In this document: positions 1-7,900 of the stretch, piece by piece | How positions within the stretch are numbered: the first letter of the stretch is position 1 | Layout: each line of letters begins with the position of its first letter | Assembly (NCBI GenBank): GCA_021787365.1 | Contig: JAJYMB010000145.1 | Location: 1-48,529, forward strand | Reading direction: 5' to 3' | Source: Actinomycetes bacterium | Lineage (GTDB): Bacteria > Actinomycetota > Acidimicrobiia > Acidimicrobiales > Palsa-688 | Length of the DNA: 48,529 nt | Program-made: the position numbers and the translations under genes | Notes under the pieces: model-generated | Databases searched by the model: none | Seen by the model: the letters and a program-made list of their open reading frames with translations, nothing else | What the model was told of the DNA's origin: nothing

Positions 1-897
1 GTGTGCACCATCCAGTTGGACAACCAGGGCCAGGGCCAGTGCACCTCCTCCAGGTGGAACGGGGGCGGGGCAGTCACGGCCACCTACCTGCGGGCTGGCA
101 CGCAAAAAGCCTTGTCGGCCAGCGTGAAGACGGCCTCGGTCCCCGCCAGCTTCTGGTTGGCCACCGCTAATGGCTCGGTGCTCCGCTTCGGCGGTGCCCC
201 CGACTACGGTTCGCTGGCCAGGCACCGTGTCCAGGTACGGAACATCTTCGGCCTGGCCGGCGCCCCTGACGGGCGCGGCTACTGGATGGTCGGCCGGGAC
301 GGGGGCGTGTTCGCCTTCGGCAGCGCCCACTTCTACGGCTCGCTCGGGGCCAAGCACCTGAACGGGCAGGTCGTGGGCCTGGCACCCGCCCCTGACGGAC
401 GCGGCTACTGGCTCGTTGGCCGGGACGGGGGCGTGTTCGCCTTCGGCAGCGCCCACTTCTACGGCTCGCTCGGAGCCAAGCACCTGAGCACCCAGATCGT
501 CGGCCTGACGGCAGCACCCGACGGCCACGGCTACTGGCTCGTCGGGGCCAACGGAGCGGTGTCGGCCTTCGGCTCGGCCCGCGCCTTCGGCTCCCTCGCC
601 GGCAAGGCGCTCGCCTCGCCCATAGTGGGCATGGCAGCCACTTCCGACGGCCACGGCTACTGGCTCGTGAGCTCGACCGGGGCGGTGTCGGCCTTCGGCT
701 CGGCCCGTGCCTTCGACTCCCTCGCCGGCAAGGCCCTCGCCTCGCCCGTAGTGGGCATGGCACCGACACCCGACGACCACGGCTACTGGCTGGTGAGCCG
801 GAGCGGCAGCGTGACCGGCTTCGGCAACGCCACGAGCTTCGAGGTCCCCAAAGGCCTCACGCCGGGCGCCGGCGTGGTGGGGATCGCGGTCTGGTGA
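1..897 (+). CDS. C-terminal part of secreted GYWLV-repeat protein (5' end outside window)
   Basis: The reading frame is open from the first base, so the true start lies upstream. The visible 298 residues begin inside a small beta-rich domain (VCTIQLD, then QCTSSRW) and continue into five copies of a 42-residue repeat with core GYW(M/L)VGRDGGV-F-FG-A-F-GSL. Such repeats look like blades of a beta-propeller, and I associate them with exported Acidimicrobiia proteins (recall, not searched). The region is a near-duplicate of the C-terminus of the next gene, but carries exactly one more 42-residue repeat. Substrate and binding partner are unknown; a cell-surface or secreted role is inferred from the homologous neighbour, which has a signal peptide. 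Confidence 0.85.
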   Translation: MCTIQLDNQGQGQCTSSRWNGGGAVTATYLRAGTQKALSASVKTASVPASFWLATANGSVLRFGGAPDYGSLARHRVQVRNIFGLAGAPDGRGYWMVGRDGGVFAFGSAHFYGSLGAKHLNGQVVGLAPAPDGRGYWLVGRDGGVFAFGSAHFYGSLGAKHLSTQIVGLTAAPDGHGYWLVGANGAVSAFGSARAFGSLAGKALASPIVGMAATSDGHGYWLVSSTGAVSAFGSARAFDSLAGKALASPVVGMAPTPDDHGYWLVSRSGSVTGFGNATSFEVPKGLTPGAGVVGIAVW

Positions 898-1032
898 GCC
901 GCACGAAATTGGCCTGCTCGGAGCGCCCGGCCAGCGAATGCCGAGGGGCTCATCGTCCAGGCCAATAGCTAAACGCAGAGGTCGGCTGGTGGACCGCCAG
1001 CTGGCCTCTGCCAAGTTAACCAGTTAGCGACC

Positions 1033-1056
1033 GGGGCGCCGGTTACAGGGCGCCCC
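1033..1056 (+). terminator. Perfect 8-bp hairpin between the duplicated repeat-protein genes
   Basis: GGGGCGCC (1033-1040) pairs perfectly with GGCGCCCC (1049-1056) around an 8-nt loop, downstream of the first repeat-protein gene and just before the ribosome binding site of the next. There is no U-tract, so it may be a weak terminator, a transcript stabiliser or a translational control element. An imperfect copy follows the second gene. Confidence 0.5.
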
Positions 1057-1078
1057 GGGTGCACGAGAGGAGAAAGCA

Positions 1079-3982
1079 ATGAAGTTGTGGCGCCTTTCCC
1101 GTTCTCTGTCCCTGGCTGCAGTGTTGAGCGTTCCAGTGCTCCTGCAGGGGTCGGCCCCGATTATCGAGGGCCAAGCGGTGGCTCAGCAGTTGGACGCTGG
1201 CGGCCGCGTCCCCAGTTCCTTGGTGCTGAGCCCGAGTTCCCAGTACGTGTCGGTGGGCACGTCCGAGGTGGTCACTGCGCTGGTAACTGACGGGAGTGTG
1301 CCGTTGGCGGGCGTTCCCGTGGACTTTTTCGTCGTCGACGAGAATGCCGAAGGAGGGGGCGAGCAAGTGACCGGGTGCGGCGTCTCCAGCTCGGCGAACC
1401 CACCGAGCACCGGGGCAGTCCCGTGTACGGTCGACCCTTCCGACCCAGTGACTGATGCCCACGGTCTGGTCTCGTTCGCCTTTGGCTGGAAGTCTCCTAC
1501 TGGCAAGCGGCCCCTCGAGGGCTCGCTCGCGCAAAAGGTCACGGCCACCGCCCAAGGCGACCCAGGCATTATTTCCGCGTCGACCAACGTTACTTGGGTG
1601 AACAGCGTAACCTCACTGGTCCTGTCAGCTCCGCAGGTGACTGCGCGCTATGGGGCTCCGGCGACGCTCGACGCCGCGTTGGTCCACACCTCGGAGGAGG
1701 GCGAGACCTCGGCGGTGCCCTACCCCGGGGCGACGGTCAACTGGAGCGTTTACCAAGGCGTGCCCTGCACGCCGGGTTCATCGACCCCGCCCTCCGGCCA
1801 GGCCGTTCTTAGGGGCACGGCGCTGACCGACGCCACAGGCACTGCGACTATTACATACGAGTACGGGCCGGCGCCGTTCCCTTCGAGCGACACGGCGCAG
1901 TGCCTCTTCGCTTTTTACGACAGTGAAGGCGACGGCGTACTCAGCAGTTCCGACCCTGCGACCACAGGGACGGTGACGTGGTCCGCGAGTGCCTCCCAAC
2001 CCGGTCAAATGTCCTTGGCACCTTCTGTCTCCTCGCTAGTCGTTGGCTCGGGAGAGAGCCGGAGCTTGGCCGGAGAGCTGAGGGACCAGTACGGCAGCGG
2101 CGTAGCAGGCAGCAACGTATCTTGGCAGGTTACACCCGAAGGTGCGGGTGGGCCGACCGAGTCGGGGAGCGTGACGAGCGGGGCTGACGGCAGCTTCAAC
2201 ATAACGGTGCCCGTGCTCAGTTCTTCCGGTAAAGAAGTCGTCTCTGCCACGATGGGATCTCTCAGCGCTTCCGCCACGGTGTACTCGGTGACCCCTGCCA
2301 AATCGGGGTCGTACCGGTCGGCGTCGGTACTGCTCGCATATGCCGGTACCGAAACCTCAGGTGCCGTCGATGTCGCCATCGGTGGCAGGTACCTGCGCTT
2401 TGCCTACGACGGCAACGACGTCTTCAAGGTCGGTCAGACGGTCGCAAAGCTCGAGCGCTTCGCCGAGCAGTTGAAGGCGGGTACGGCCATCAGTGCGGAC
2501 CCCTACCGAGCTGACCCTACCCAAGTCAGCACCTTCAGCGTTGCTAGCACAGAGGGCGAGAGCGGTGGGGGCCACGGGAGTGGCAGTGGCGGAACCGGTA
2601 CGGCGACCCTAGCCGGGGTGCCGACGAACCTCGGAGCGACGGGAGCTGACGGGCAGGTGAACCTCAGTTGGTCGGCCCCCACCTCTATGGGGACGGGCAC
2701 CCCATACGGCTACAACGTGTTCATGGGGACAGCGCCGGGGGGCGAAGACTTGTCGGTATCGGTCACCGTGGTTGCCGGCACCAGTTACACGGTGACCGGG
2801 TTGACAAACGGTACGAAGTATTACTTCGTCGTCCAGACGGTGACCTCCGCCGGTGTTTCGGCGTTTTCTAGCGAAGCGAACGCCACCCCGGTGGCCCAGT
2901 CGCCGACATCGCCGACATCGCCGACATCGCCGACATCGCCGACATCACCCGTCGTCCCGCCCAAGGGGCCAGTCACCGCACCCGTGTCCCCCGGTGTGAT
3001 CCCGGCCACATCAGGCCAGGGCGCGTCACCTAGTGGTTCGGCTACAGGCGCCGGCGCGGCCGCAGGGGCCGAGACCAAAGGCGCTTCGTCGGCCAACCTG
3101 ACCTTGACGGCCTCTCCTGCCAAGAGCGGCGGGATGACCGCAGTCAGCTACAAGGTCAAGGTTCTGGGCGCCCGGGGCGGCACGGTCCTCGTAAAAGCCG
3201 GTTCCCGCCTCGTGTGCACCATCCAGTTGGACGACCAGGGCCAGGGCCAGTGCACCTCCTCCAGGTGGAACGGGGGCGGGGCGGTCACGGCTACCTACCT
3301 GCGTGGTGGCACGCAAAGAGCCTTGTCCGTTAGCGTGAAGGCTGCTGCGGTCCCCGCCAGCTACTGGTTGGCCACCTCCAACGGCTCGGTGCTCCGCTTC
3401 GGCGCTGCCCCCAGCTTCGGCTCGCTGCCCGGCATGCACGTCCGGGTGGCCAACATCCTCGCGCTCGTGGTCGCCCCTGACGGACGCGGCTACTGGATGG
3501 TCGGCCGGGACGGCGGCGTGTTCGGCTTCGGCAGCGCCCACTTCTTCGGCTCGCTTGGGGCCAGGCACCTGAACACCCAGATCATCGGCCTGACGGCCGC
3601 CCCTGACGGACGCGGCTACTGGCTCATTGGCCGGGACGGTGGCGTGTTCGCCTTCGGCAGCGCCCACTTCTATGGATCGCTCGGGGGCAAGACCCTCGCC
3701 TCGCCCATAGTGGGCATGGCAGCCACCTCCGACGGCCAGGGCTACTGGCTCGTAGGGTCCAACGGCGCGGTGTCGGCCTTCGGTTCGGCCCGCACCTGCG
3801 GCTCCCTCGCCGGCAAGGCCCTCGCCTCGCCCATCGTGGCTATGGCACCGACACCCGACGACCACGGCTACTGGCTGGTGAGCCGGGACGGCAGCGTGAC
3901 CGGCTTCGGCAACGCCACGAGCCTCCGGACCTCCGAGGCCCTCACGCCGGGAACGGGCGTGGTGGGTATCGCGGTCTGGTGA
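1079..3982 (+). CDS. Secreted Ig-like / fibronectin III / GYWLV-repeat protein
   Basis: 967 aa. The ATG is preceded by AGGAG six nt upstream. Residues 1-37 form a signal peptide (KLWRLSR, hydrophobic core, ending near AVAQQ). Next come Ig-like segments resembling invasin/Big domains (about 40-400), a fibronectin type III domain (about 514-606, with YNVF and TNGTKYYFVVQ), and a linker with five PTS tripeptides encoded by a 9-bp tandem repeat. The C-terminus (about 762-967) has four 42-residue GYWLV repeats. The architecture suggests an exported adhesin-like or polymer-binding protein; no catalytic motif is seen. Its C-terminal third and downstream DNA are duplicated from, or in, the preceding gene. 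Confidence 0.88.
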   Translation: MKLWRLSRSLSLAAVLSVPVLLQGSAPIIEGQAVAQQLDAGGRVPSSLVLSPSSQYVSVGTSEVVTALVTDGSVPLAGVPVDFFVVDENAEGGGEQVTGCGVSSSANPPSTGAVPCTVDPSDPVTDAHGLVSFAFGWKSPTGKRPLEGSLAQKVTATAQGDPGIISASTNVTWVNSVTSLVLSAPQVTARYGAPATLDAALVHTSEEGETSAVPYPGATVNWSVYQGVPCTPGSSTPPSGQAVLRGTALTDATGTATITYEYGPAPFPSSDTAQCLFAFYDSEGDGVLSSSDPATTGTVTWSASASQPGQMSLAPSVSSLVVGSGESRSLAGELRDQYGSGVAGSNVSWQVTPEGAGGPTESGSVTSGADGSFNITVPVLSSSGKEVVSATMGSLSASATVYSVTPAKSGSYRSASVLLAYAGTETSGAVDVAIGGRYLRFAYDGNDVFKVGQTVAKLERFAEQLKAGTAISADPYRADPTQVSTFSVASTEGESGGGHGSGSGGTGTATLAGVPTNLGATGADGQVNLSWSAPTSMGTGTPYGYNVFMGTAPGGEDLSVSVTVVAGTSYTVTGLTNGTKYYFVVQTVTSAGVSAFSSEANATPVAQSPTSPTSPTSPTSPTSPVVPPKGPVTAPVSPGVIPATSGQGASPSGSATGAGAAAGAETKGASSANLTLTASPAKSGGMTAVSYKVKVLGARGGTVLVKAGSRLVCTIQLDDQGQGQCTSSRWNGGGAVTATYLRGGTQRALSVSVKAAAVPASYWLATSNGSVLRFGAAPSFGSLPGMHVRVANILALVVAPDGRGYWMVGRDGGVFGFGSAHFFGSLGARHLNTQIIGLTAAPDGRGYWLIGRDGGVFAFGSAHFYGSLGGKTLASPIVGMAATSDGQGYWLVGSNGAVSAFGSARTCGSLAGKALASPIVAMAPTPDDHGYWLVSRDGSVTGFGNATSLRTSEALTPGTGVVGIAVW
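2897..2948 (+). repeat. 9-bp tandem repeat encoding PTS tripeptides
   Basis: About five copies of a TCGCCGACA unit encode Ser-Pro-Thr repeats in the linker between the fibronectin III domain and the C-terminal repeats. The copies are almost identical, so the linker length is likely to vary between strains. Confidence 0.8.
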
Positions 3983-4117
3983 GCCGCTAGGAAGTCGGCC
4001 TGAGGGGAGCTTCCGGCCAGCCAAAGCCGCGGGGTTCACCGCCCAGGCTGATGGAAGAACGCAGAGGCCCGCCGGTGGACTGCCAGCTGGCCTCTGCCAA
4101 GCTTAACCAGTTAGCGA

Positions 4118-4147
4118 CCGGGGCGCCGTTGATACCGGCACCCCGGT
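4118..4147 (+). terminator. Hairpin after the second repeat-protein gene
   Basis: CCGGGGCGCC pairs with GGCACCCCGG with one mismatch around GTTGATACC. It is the diverged copy of the hairpin after the first repeat-protein gene and sits between two convergent genes. There is no U-run. Confidence 0.45.
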
Positions 4148-4235
4148 GGCGCGCAGAAGGGACGTGCATGGGTTCTCGCCCCGGCGGCAAGGCGTTCCAC
4201 GAGGCCGGTTGGCTCTAGAACCGGTTGTCGGGCCT

Positions 4236-4949
4236 TCAGTGACCCCGAGCGGGGACCGCGGATATTCTTGGGAGCCTGTAGTGCAAGGGCCCCGCCGGCG
4301 AGGACGAGAAGAGTTCGGTCAAGGAAGTGACGCCGTCGACGATGGTGAAGGCCGCCCCCATGGAGGGGTGTGGCCCGTAGTGGCCGAGGATGTTGAGGCG
4401 ATGGCCCCAGCAACCAGTCATGTTTTCACTGCAGCACTCGAGGTTTGGCGAGCCTGGCCCGTCGTTGTACATCCAGTCGAAGGTGGCGAGAAGCGCGGAT
4501 GCCTCCCCGCTGGCCCAGTTGGAGCCCCAAGAGGCGGTGGAAGGCACGATGGGACGAGTCCTGGAAAGGGCGGCTTGGCGGGCGAGCTTGTCCAACTTCA
4601 TTGACAAGCCGGTAAAGCCCGGCAGGCCGCGGTCCACCCGCTCTAGGTGGGCGAGCACCAAGAGCTGTTGAGGCACCTTGAGCCGGGAGTAATTGGCGGG
4701 CAGGTTGAGGCGTTTCGTGCCCTCGGCGCGACGGGCACCGTTGATGGCCCGTAGGACTGCCTTCTGGCAAGCAGTAGAGGAGCCGTCGGTACAGGCGCGT
4801 TGCACAGCTTGCGTACGGCCCATGTTGTCGGTGGGTACGGTGAGCGGTGAGGTCCCGGTCAGTTGGGGCGCTGTTAGGCTCAGTGGGAGCGCGGTTGCAA
4901 TCGCCAGGACCGGTGCAACCATAACCGACGTAGGCCGCAGAAATGCCAA
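4236..4949 (-). CDS. Secreted CAP/SCP-like domain protein
   Basis: About 237 aa from a TTG start preceded by AAAGGAGG with a 10-nt gap; this SD decides my start. ATG codons at 4973 and 5021 would add 8 or 24 residues. The N-terminus (AFLRPTSVMVAPVLAIATAL) is a good signal peptide. The body has INGARRAEG early, then a segment with ECCSENMTG and CWGHRLNILGHY, matching the GHR-x-N-I-L signature of CAP (cysteine-rich secretory/PR-1-like) domains. The Cys residues suggest disulphides outside the cell. Bacterial CAP proteins have no settled general function; some are proteases, others bind ligands. It converges on the repeat-protein gene and diverges from the next gene. Confidence 0.72.
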   Translation of the reverse strand: MAFLRPTSVMVAPVLAIATALPLSLTAPQLTGTSPLTVPTDNMGRTQAVQRACTDGSSTACQKAVLRAINGARRAEGTKRLNLPANYSRLKVPQQLLVLAHLERVDRGLPGFTGLSMKLDKLARQAALSRTRPIVPSTASWGSNWASGEASALLATFDWMYNDGPGSPNLECCSENMTGCWGHRLNILGHYGPHPSMGAAFTIVDGVTSLTELFSSSPAGPLHYRLPRISAVPARGH

Positions 4950-5231
4950 GAAAGTTGCGCCTCCTTTGTCCATCCTAGTGGCGGTGCGCCGCGACCGTGA
5001 CAGGCACAGTGGCTCGTCCATTAGGGCTCAAGGGTCCTACGCGAGGTGCTTGAAAACTGTGGCGAGTGTTGGGTAAGTCGTCCCGGTTGTGCCCGCTCGG
5101 GAGCACCAAGGGGGCGGATGACCTAGGTCCTCCCACCTGGTGACCATGGGCCCTATCCCAAGGCGCCCCGCTGCCCGAGGCTGGTGTTACTTGCGTTAAG
5201 GACAATGCGCTCGCCAATCCGGAGGTTGCAG

Positions 5232-6767
5232 ATGGTACTTAACTGGGGCACGCGGTTTGCGGCGGTGCTTTCGGCCTCCCTGCTCGGGGTGACTTTCGGT
5301 TCAACCGCGTTTGCCGCGGGGGGCTTGTCTACCCCGGCGGCCACCGTGATAGTCGAGAACCCGGGCACCTACAGCGGTGCGAGTGACCTTCGGATCGGCC
5401 TGACCGCCTCCAGCGAGCAGAGTGCGGTGCCAAACCCCTCCTGCCGGGCAGAGGACCACACGCTGCGGTGCTCGGGCTCGTTGATGTTGATCGTTCCTGA
5501 GCGGGGCGGTATGACCGTGACGTCGTTCCAAGTCCACCGGGTTGCGGTCGGCAACACGAGTTGCGGTGGAGACGAGGGGGACAGCTGCGATGATTCGGAG
5601 GCGCAGCCCGCCGCCACCGAGCCGGTCAGCTCGCAGGCGGTCCGGGCCCAGGTAAACGGGCGCGGCGTACTGAGCGTGCCCGGTGACACGGGTTTTGCCG
5701 CCGGCACCGCGGTGCAGGTGAAGATGGCGCTCATCGACAACGGCTCGGCCCAGTACGAGGACGTGGCAGACGTACAGGTCAACCTGTTCGTCGAGGGGTC
5801 GAAAAAGCCGCTCATCTACGAGTCGGGGCCCCAGCTTGTCGAACAGGTGGACGTGTTCGTGACGACGGGCCTTCCTTTAGTGCCGACAACCACGGAAACG
5901 CCGACTACCACTTCCACGCCCACGAGCACCCCGGGAACGTCGACCACGACCATTTCTGTGCCCACGCCACGCTTGTTGCCCCATGGCATCGACACCGTAA
6001 CGCCGGCCACGACCACTACGGTCCCCTTACCCGCTTTCCCGGGTGCGGCGGAAAGCTACCCAAACGGGGCGATAGTGCGGTTCTCTGGCTCCTACTACGT
6101 CCTCGCCGGCGGAAGGGCCTTCCCGGTGCCCTCGGCTCAACTGAAGACATTTAGCGGGGCCCAAGTCGTCCCCGTGGACGCTCCGGCCGGTGCGGAGCCC
6201 CCGACCGACGCCCCGCTCCGGCCGGGCACGCTTTTGGTGAGCCGCGGGTCGAGCCATGACCGTGCCGTGTACGTGGTGGGCACCGATGGCAGGCTCTACG
6301 GCTTTGCCTCCCCCGCCCAGTTCCAGAACCTTGGCTTCGACCGGGCCCTGGTAGTCAGGGTGCCCAGCCTCGCTGGCTTGGCGGTCTCCTCTACGAGCGC
6401 GGCTGGCGCCCACGTTGACGCCCTCTCCACCAGGTCGGACGGTGCCATCGTGGTTTCTCGCGGCACCTACTTTGTCTTCGGCGGCGGGAGGGCCTTCTCC
6501 GTGCCCGATGCCGCCGCACTCGCGGCGTTGCAAAAGGCCGATGTCGCTCAGCCGCTCACCGGGACCGTGGGCCCGGCCGTCGCCCCGCTGGCCGACGGCG
6601 TCGTCCTCAGTGTGCGCAACGTGGGCGTCTGCGTCACCTACCACGGGAGGCTGTTCCCCTACAGGTCCATGACGCAACTGCTAACCGAGGGCTACGGCGG
6701 CACGGCCGCGGTCTCGGTGCCAGGCCTGGGTGGCCTCAGGTTGGTGCAGCAGTACTCGGGATGGTGA
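5232..6767 (+). CDS. Secreted protein with Thr/Pro linker and C-terminal repeats
   Basis: 511 aa from ATG with GGAGG six nt upstream; an upstream in-frame start would add 16 residues ahead of an obvious signal peptide (RFAAVLSASLLGV, ending near AFA-AGG). Residues about 31-215 form an unrecognised beta-rich domain containing a Cys-rich turn (CGGDEGDSCDD). A Thr/Pro/Ser-rich linker (about 219-245) leads to four degenerate repeats of about 50 residues with cores such as GAIVRFSGSYYVLAGGRAF and YVVGTDGRLYGFASPAQF, which look like propeller blades. It is exported and probably surface-associated. I do not recognise a catalytic family. It is divergent from the CAP gene and shares its 280-bp upstream region. 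Confidence 0.8.
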   Translation: MVLNWGTRFAAVLSASLLGVTFGSTAFAAGGLSTPAATVIVENPGTYSGASDLRIGLTASSEQSAVPNPSCRAEDHTLRCSGSLMLIVPERGGMTVTSFQVHRVAVGNTSCGGDEGDSCDDSEAQPAATEPVSSQAVRAQVNGRGVLSVPGDTGFAAGTAVQVKMALIDNGSAQYEDVADVQVNLFVEGSKKPLIYESGPQLVEQVDVFVTTGLPLVPTTTETPTTTSTPTSTPGTSTTTISVPTPRLLPHGIDTVTPATTTTVPLPAFPGAAESYPNGAIVRFSGSYYVLAGGRAFPVPSAQLKTFSGAQVVPVDAPAGAEPPTDAPLRPGTLLVSRGSSHDRAVYVVGTDGRLYGFASPAQFQNLGFDRALVVRVPSLAGLAVSSTSAAGAHVDALSTRSDGAIVVSRGTYFVFGGGRAFSVPDAAALAALQKADVAQPLTGTVGPAVAPLADGVVLSVRNVGVCVTYHGRLFPYRSMTQLLTEGYGGTAAVSVPGLGGLRLVQQYSGW

Positions 6768-6960
6768 GAGCGGCCGGAAAGGGCCCTCCAGGTGCTACGG
6801 GCGGCTCCCCTTTGCTCCTCGGCCTTGGTCGCGGCGACCGAGACGAGAGCGCCCCCCGTCAGGGTGTGCGAAAGGCACCACCCACCTAGAGCCGACTGCA
6901 CCAGTCGGGAGGCCAGAGTGTGTGGCCGTGAGACGAACCGTGTACGAGGCCGATGCCCGC

Positions 6961-7665
6961 TCAGGGTGCAGGTTGGGGCGGCCACGGCATGAACCGGGCT
7001 GACTGGCCACCCGGGTCGCTCCCCCCGCTGTCCAAGCGGAAGGGCGGGTACTCGTCACGCATGAGCGCAGCATAGGTAAGCACCCGGTAGCACCAGCGGT
7101 TGAGCCCCATAACAAGGTCGAACAGCTGGCGTGGGTACCGGCCCGTCGCCGCCAGGGTGAACGCGCTGATGATCACCAGCAGGGCTATGAGGCCACCGCC
7201 GCCACCCCAGCGCCACGGGGAATCGGACGTGCCGACGGTCCAGCCACCGGCGAATATGGCTACGACCAGGTACTGGGGTATGGCGAGAAGCCACCACTTT
7301 ATGAGAACCAGGCCACGCGAGAGCCTTTCGGGGTACTCGACGCTGAAGTCGGCCGGGTAGTTTGGGTCAGGGTCGAGGCTGAAGGGCGGGTAGCGGTCGG
7401 TCCCGAAGGCGCTTATGCCGTAAAAAGACACCCTCCAGCTCCAGCGGATAACGCCGACGTTGAAGTCGAATATGGAGCGCGGGTATCGGCCGGTAAAAAG
7501 CACTGCGAAGCCGGCAACGATGGTGAGTACAGAGAAGGCCAGCCAAAGGAAGAACAGCACGAAGAAGTGGGGGATCAGCAGCAACCACTTCACGAGCCAG
7601 AGCCATCGGCCGACGGACTGGTCGAGTTGCCCGTCGAGGTGTGCTGGGTAAGAGATGGGAGTCAT
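6961..7665 (-). CDS. DUF4389 membrane protein (two tandem units)
   Basis: 234 aa from ATG with AGGAGG upstream. Two similar halves each have a W-rich amphipathic start, a pair of hydrophobic segments and a GRYPR motif (FTGRYPRSIFDF in the first, ATGRYPRQLFDL in the second), the hallmark of DUF4389. I see four membrane segments in two pairs. Motifs RYPPFSLD and EYPPFRLD close each half. The family is common in actinobacteria and its function is unknown. It stands alone; convergent with the preceding secreted-protein gene. Confidence 0.88.
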   Translation of the reverse strand: MTPISYPAHLDGQLDQSVGRWLWLVKWLLLIPHFFVLFFLWLAFSVLTIVAGFAVLFTGRYPRSIFDFNVGVIRWSWRVSFYGISAFGTDRYPPFSLDPDPNYPADFSVEYPERLSRGLVLIKWWLLAIPQYLVVAIFAGGWTVGTSDSPWRWGGGGGLIALLVIISAFTLAATGRYPRQLFDLVMGLNRWCYRVLTYAALMRDEYPPFRLDSGGSDPGGQSARFMPWPPQPAP

Positions 7666-7900
7666 GCTGGCCTCCTAGGTGAAAGTGTTGAGGAAAGGGC
7701 CGGCCCGTCGTGCTCCTCGAAGGTGCCTTCGGCCCGCTGCTTGATCCCTGGGGGCATCCTGCGGGTCATGGCGAAGGTCACGGGCCACATCGCTTCGGAA
7801 GTGAGGCGGGTGCCGGGGCGCCGCGCCGTGCGGGTGCGGGAGAGCAAACGGCAGTGCAGCTGGTCGAGGGGGAGCACGTGCGCCCGGCGTCAGCGGCTGC

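Noticed and set aside
7662..7877. 71-aa minus-strand frame overlapping the DUF4389 start
   Set aside because: No ribosome binding site, no recognisable domain, and it covers the likely promoter and SD of the DUF4389 gene.
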